NCBI GenBank assembly: GCA_958295735.1 | Contig: OY282369.1 | Coordinates: 728,161 to 792,160 of the forward strand | DNA length: 64,000 bases | DNA from: an uncultured Candidatus Cenarchaeum sp. | Lineage (GTDB): Archaea; Thermoproteota; Nitrososphaeria; Nitrososphaerales; Nitrosopumilaceae | Direction: 5' to 3' | The notes under the pieces: model-generated | What the model saw: the letters and a program-made list of their open reading frames with translations, nothing else | Database searches by the model: none | What the model was told of the DNA's origin: nothing | Translations under genes and position numbers: made by a program | In this document: positions 62,736-64,000 of the stretch, piece by piece | Layout: every line of letters starts with the position of its first letter | Numbering within the stretch: the stretch's first letter is position 1

Positions 62736-62754
62736 CCGTACAGTACGTCCCCCG

Positions 62755-63867
62755 ATGAGCGCAGAGACATTCGACCTGTCCGACCTCGAAGGGGTCGGGC
62801 CGGTCACGAAAAAGAGGCTCCAGGACTCGGGCGTCCACAACCTGATGGATCTCGTCGTGAGGGGCCCCGTGGAACTGGGCGACATAACCAGCATGGCCGA
62901 CGACACGTGCGAGAAGATAGTCACCCTGGCCAGGAGGCGCCTCGCCGAGACGGGCGCCATAACGAAGGACTTCGCCTCCGGCACCGAGATATACGAGCGG
63001 CGCAAGAGGATAGGCAAGATAACCACCGGGACGGAGTCCCTCGACGGGCTGCTCGGCGGCGGCGTGGAGACGCAGGCCATAACGGAGGTCTACGGCGAGT
63101 TCGGATCGGGCAAGACGCAGTTCTGCCACACCCTGTGCGTGATGGCCCAGCGCCCGAAAGAGGAGGGCGGCTTGGGGGCCGGCGTGCTGTACATAGACAC
63201 CGAGGGCACGTTCAGGCCAGAGAGGATAGTCACCATAGCAAAGGCGCACCGCATGGATCCCGCGGCCGTGCTGGACGGCATAATAGTGGCCCGCGCGTAC
63301 AACAGTTCCCACCAGGTCCTCATACTGGAGGAGGCCGGCAAGACCATCAAGGAAGAGAACGTCGGGCTGATAATCTCCGACTCCACGACGGGCCTGTTCA
63401 GGGCGGAGTACCTCGGAAGGGGGACGCTGGCCAGCAGGCAGCAAAAGCTGGGCCGCTACATACGGCTCCTGTCCCGCATAGCGGAGACGTACAACTGCGC
63501 GGTCCTGGCCACCAACCAGGTCTCGTCCAGCCCCGACTCGTTCTTCGGGGACCCGACCAGGCCGGTCGGGGGCAACGTGATCGGCCACGCGAGCACGTAC
63601 AGGATATACTTCAGGAAGGGCAGCAAGAGCAAGAGGATCGCCAAGATCATAGACAGCCCGCACCACCCCAACTCGGAGCAGGTCTTCGAGCTCGGCGAGC
63701 GCGGCGTGCAGGACAGCGAGGAGTACCTGAAGCAGCTCGAGAAGGAGTCCCGGAAGAAGGCCAAGGCCAAGGAGCAGGCCGAGGATGCCGCTTCCGCGGC
63801 GGGGCCCGAGGACGGCGGCGATGCCGCCACGGTCGAGGACGGCGGCAACCCCCAGGGCGGCGAATAG
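62755..63867 (+). CDS. radA: DNA repair and recombination protein RadA
   Basis: 370-aa archaeal recombinase that forms filaments on single-stranded DNA and drives strand exchange. N-terminal helix-hairpin-helix domain (LEGVGPVTKKRLQDSG), linker, then the RecA core with Walker A GEFGSGKTQ, EAGKTI, Walker B GLIISDSTTGLFR, and L1/L2 region (RGTLASRQQKLGRY; NQVSSSPDSFFGD). The C-terminal 40 residues are an acidic Glu/Asp/Ala/Gly extension beyond the usual end. ATG 62755 is preferred because the frame upstream is GC-rich nonsense and the TATA box is correctly placed. Confidence 0.97.
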   Translation: MSAETFDLSDLEGVGPVTKKRLQDSGVHNLMDLVVRGPVELGDITSMADDTCEKIVTLARRRLAETGAITKDFASGTEIYERRKRIGKITTGTESLDGLLGGGVETQAITEVYGEFGSGKTQFCHTLCVMAQRPKEEGGLGAGVLYIDTEGTFRPERIVTIAKAHRMDPAAVLDGIIVARAYNSSHQVLILEEAGKTIKEENVGLIISDSTTGLFRAEYLGRGTLASRQQKLGRYIRLLSRIAETYNCAVLATNQVSSSPDSFFGDPTRPVGGNVIGHASTYRIYFRKGSKSKRIAKIIDSPHHPNSEQVFELGERGVQDSEEYLKQLEKESRKKAKAKEQAEDAASAAGPEDGGDAATVEDGGNPQGGE

Positions 63868-63876
63868 CCGCACCCG

Positions 63877-63893
63877 TTTTTTCTTTATTTTCC
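63877..63893 (+). terminator. Poly-T terminator after radA
   Basis: The T-rich run GTTTTTTCTTTATTTTCCC lies 10 bp after the radA stop, typical of archaeal intrinsic termination. The final 105 bases beyond it are GC-rich with no feature seen. Confidence 0.7.
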
Positions 63894-64000
63894 CGCGCCT
63901 TCGGCGGCAGCCCGCGCTGCCGCCCCCGCGCTGCCGCCCCCGCGCGGGCCGCCCCCCGGGCGGCGGCCGGGGCGCGCGGGCCGCCCCCGGCGCCGGCCCG

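Noticed and set aside
61366-62754. Large N-terminal extension of RadA
   Set aside because: Open frame only because of GC content. RadA homology starts after ATG 62755, and the TATA box at 62725 sits just before it.

Overview
The window looks like chromosomal DNA of an ammonia-oxidiser-type archaeon (Thaumarchaeota/Nitrososphaeria) with unusually high GC. Evidence: archaeal-type RadA, LeuRS, S13 and S4; surface proteins with thaumarchaeal hallmarks (CLVATAAYG 'CFI-box' tail, repeated Y-x-x-WFD-x-x-(Y/F)-P modules, FN3 arrays, giant propeller/beta-helix proteins); and promoters with a TATA-like element about 24-30 bp before the start codon, suggesting mostly leaderless mRNAs. High GC plus many insertion sequences would fit a sponge-symbiont (Cenarchaeum-like) lineage, but that is inference. 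Because of the GC content, most long ORFs opposite or out of frame with real genes are shadows and are left out.

Layout. 1-7 kb: end of alaS, leuS (4-base overlap) and a secreted FN3/WFD-repeat protein. 7-10.2 kb: a MoxR/ChlI-type AAA+ ATPase and VWA protein pair (minus strand). 10.2-24.2 kb: an accessory region with a DUF3800 protein followed by a 66-bp tandem array, an orphan IetA-like AAA ATPase, an IS66-type element, a ubiquitin-like conjugation operon (Ubl, E2-like, JAB-E1 fusion), 110-bp tandem repeats, a small membrane protein, a decayed IS5-type element split by an IS630-type element, an IS66 remnant and a second IS5-type element. 24.2-30.2 kb: core block with a small helical protein, rps13, rps4 (apparent ACG start), glmS and, on the minus strand, nnrE-MBL-CobT-like. 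30.2-35.1 kb: second accessory block with an AT-rich SIR2 gene behind a hairpin/direct-repeat region, a decayed and an intact copy of an AAA ATPase plus stand-alone N-terminal-domain-of-subtilase pair (IetAS-like without peptidase). 35.2-61.3 kb: one probable minus-strand operon of three surface proteins (4520, 649 and 3507 aa). 61.3-62.7 kb: very GC-rich non-coding DNA. 62.7-63.9 kb: radA and its terminator.

Working together: the two giants share a multidomain extracellular design (beta-propellers, Ig-like repeats, right-handed beta-helix, periplasmic-binding-protein fold with a Cache-like insert, C-terminal beta-sandwich), and the 649-aa partner supplies a C-terminal membrane segment, so the operon may build a cell-surface sensing or adhesion layer. 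The accessory blocks look like defence or conflict islands. The most novel candidates are the duplicated AAA/truncated-subtilase pair, the archaeal Ubl-E2-JAB/E1 operon, and the giant surface operon. Gene junctions repeatedly use NTGA or TGATG overlaps, including a probable CTG start.
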